Of a DNA stretch of 64,000 nt, positions 62,554 through 64,000 are shown piece after piece. The notes below the pieces were generated by a model that saw nothing but the letters and a program-made list of their open reading frames with translations, ran no database searches and was not told where the DNA came from. The DNA is from Owenia fusiformis (lineage: Eukaryota > Annelida > Polychaeta > Sabellida > Oweniidae). The position numbers were made by a program, and so were the translations under genes. The stretch lies in the NCBI GenBank assembly GCA_903813345.2, contig CAIIXF020000002.1:11676150-11740149 (forward strand). Reading direction: 5' to 3'. The stretch's first letter is position 1, and every line of letters begins with the position of its first letter.

Positions 62554-64000
62554 TATGTCACCACCAAAAGTGGTGACATATTGTTATGGTCTCCGTTTTT
62601 TTGCGACGGCGTCCGGCGGTTGGTGGTTGGTGGTTGGCGTCCGGCGGTTGGCGTCTGTAACAATTTCTTACAACTTCCTATAACTTAACAAATACTGTTT
62701 AGACTGACTTCAATTTTTTTCTAAATCATCTACATGTTCTCAGAAGTTCAAATCTGACTTTAGATTTGACATTTGACCTTCAATGACCTTCTCAAGGTCA
62801 AAAAGGTCTTTTCTCAACTTGCTTCACATTGACTAAATTTTTTTTCAAAATCATCTACATGTTCTCAGAAATTCAAATCTGACTTTAGATTTGACATTTG
62901 ACCTTCAAATCTGACTTTAGATTTGACATTTGACCTTCAATGACCTTCTCAAGGTCAAAAAAGGTCAAAAAGGTCTGTTTTCAACTTGCTTCAAATTGAC
63001 TAAATTTTTTTTTCAAAATCATCTACGTGTTCTCAGAAATTCAAATCTGACTTAAGATTTGACATTTGACCTTCAATGACCTTCTCAAGGTAAAAAAAAG
63101 GTCAAAAAGGTCTGTTTTCAACTTGCTTCAAATTGACTAAATTTTTTTTTCAAAATCATCTACGTGTTCTCAGAAATTCAAATCTGACTTTAGATTTGAC
63201 ATTTGACCTTCAATGACCTTCTCAAGGTCAAAAAAGGTCAAAAAGGTCTGTTTTCAACTTGCAGACAAATTGACTAAATTTTTTTTTCAAAATCATCTAC
63301 GTGTTCCCAGAAATTCAAATCTGACTTAAGATTTGACTTAAGATTTGACATTTGACCTTCAATGACCTTCTCAAGGTCAAAAAAGGTCAAAAAGGTCTGT
63401 TTTCAACTTGCTTCAAATTGACTAAAAAAATTTTCAAAATCATCTACGTGTTCTCAGAAATTCAAATCTGACTTTAGATTTGACTTAAGATTTGACATTT
63501 GACCTTCAATGACCTTCTCAAAGTCAAAAAAGGTCAAAAAGGTCTTTTTTCAACTTGCTTCAAATTGACTAAATTTTTTTTTCAAAATCATCTACATGTT
63601 CTCAGAAATTCAAATCTGACTTTAGATTTGACATTTGACCTTCAATGACCTTCTCAATGTCAAAAAAGGTCAAAAAGGTATTTTTTCATCTTGCTTCAAA
63701 TTGACTAAATTTTTTTTCAAAATCATCTACATGTTCTCAGAAATTCAAATATGACTTTAGATTTGACATTTGACCTTCAATGACCTTCTCAAGGTCAAAA
63801 AAAGGTCAAAAAGGTCTTTTTTCAACTTGCTTCAAATTGACTAATTTTTTTTTTCAAAATCATCTACATGTTCTCAGAAATTCAAATCTGACTTTAGATT
63901 TGACATTTGACCTTTAATGACCTTCTCAAGGTCAAAAAAGGTCAAAAAGGTCTTTTTTCAACTTGCTTCAAATTGACCAAATTTTTTTTTCAAAATCATC
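62554..64000. mobile_element. Hairpin-led transposon with expanding ~140-bp tandem repeat (runs off the window)
   Basis: Begins with a hairpin TATGTCACCAC-CAAAA-GTGGTGACATA, then GGCGTCCGGCGGTTGGTGG repeats, then at least nine ~140-bp units (CAAATCTGACTTTAGATTTG, ACATTTGACCTTCAATGACC, TTCTCAAGGTCAAAAAAGG, TTCAAAATCATCTACATG). The unit matches, on the other strand, the single-copy core of the element at 361-1342. The array continues past 64000. Confidence 0.85.

Overview
This window looks like nuclear DNA of a metazoan, most likely a marine invertebrate. It is AT-rich and intron-rich, all introns I resolved are GT-AG, and it is full of short inverted-repeat transposons, foldback elements, minisatellites and elements carrying (GGAC)n tracts. 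I cannot fix the phylum from sequence alone. I rebuilt three protein-coding genes exon by exon. In each, all exon phases agree and the summed coding length is divisible by three.

(1) Minus strand, 24640 down to 9745: a 16-exon SLC47/MATE-family cation/H+ antiporter of 718 residues. It has an unusually long cytosolic tail and an extracellular C-terminus rich in glycosylation sequons. (2) Minus strand, 49029 down to 29870: a 10-coding-exon ABHD18 orthologue, an alpha/beta hydrolase of 466 residues with Ser/Asp/His catalytic candidates. (3) Plus strand, 51165 to 56763: a 6-exon Maf-family nucleotide pyrophosphatase of 224 residues. Genes 2 and 3 are head to head across less than 180 bp, which implies a shared divergent promoter. 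They have no evident pathway link to each other or to the transporter.

Layout. 1-5660 is a huge minisatellite built on GGGGCGTGGC (a KLF/Sp-type GC box), interrupted by a transposon. 5661-9700 holds terminal-inverted-repeat elements, a ~190-bp degenerate tandem repeat and a mariner-type MITE. 9745-24640 is the transporter gene. 24641-29869 is intergenic, with a (GGAC)n-tailed element and a MITE. 29870-51000 is ABHD18, whose intron 7 carries a 5.85-kb element with perfect 9-bp target duplications and whose intron 3 carries a 3.8-kb palindromic element. 51165-56763 is the Maf gene, with several palindromes and a LINE remnant in intron 1. 56764-64000 has no gene I can support and ends in an expanding ~140-bp tandem repeat inside a transposon.

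The most unusual feature is a recurring pattern. Four independent tandem arrays in the two minus-strand genes have a repeat unit that straddles an exon-intron junction, so each copy carries its own splice donor or acceptor plus part of the real exon (76 bp x15, 89 bp x8, 51 bp x6, 109 bp x22). Three further minisatellites start within about 35 bp of an exon. In the 51-bp array the unit is a multiple of three with no stop, so alternative acceptor choice could add 17-residue hydrophobic blocks to a transporter membrane helix. In the other three arrays, use of a distal copy would shift frame and truncate the protein.
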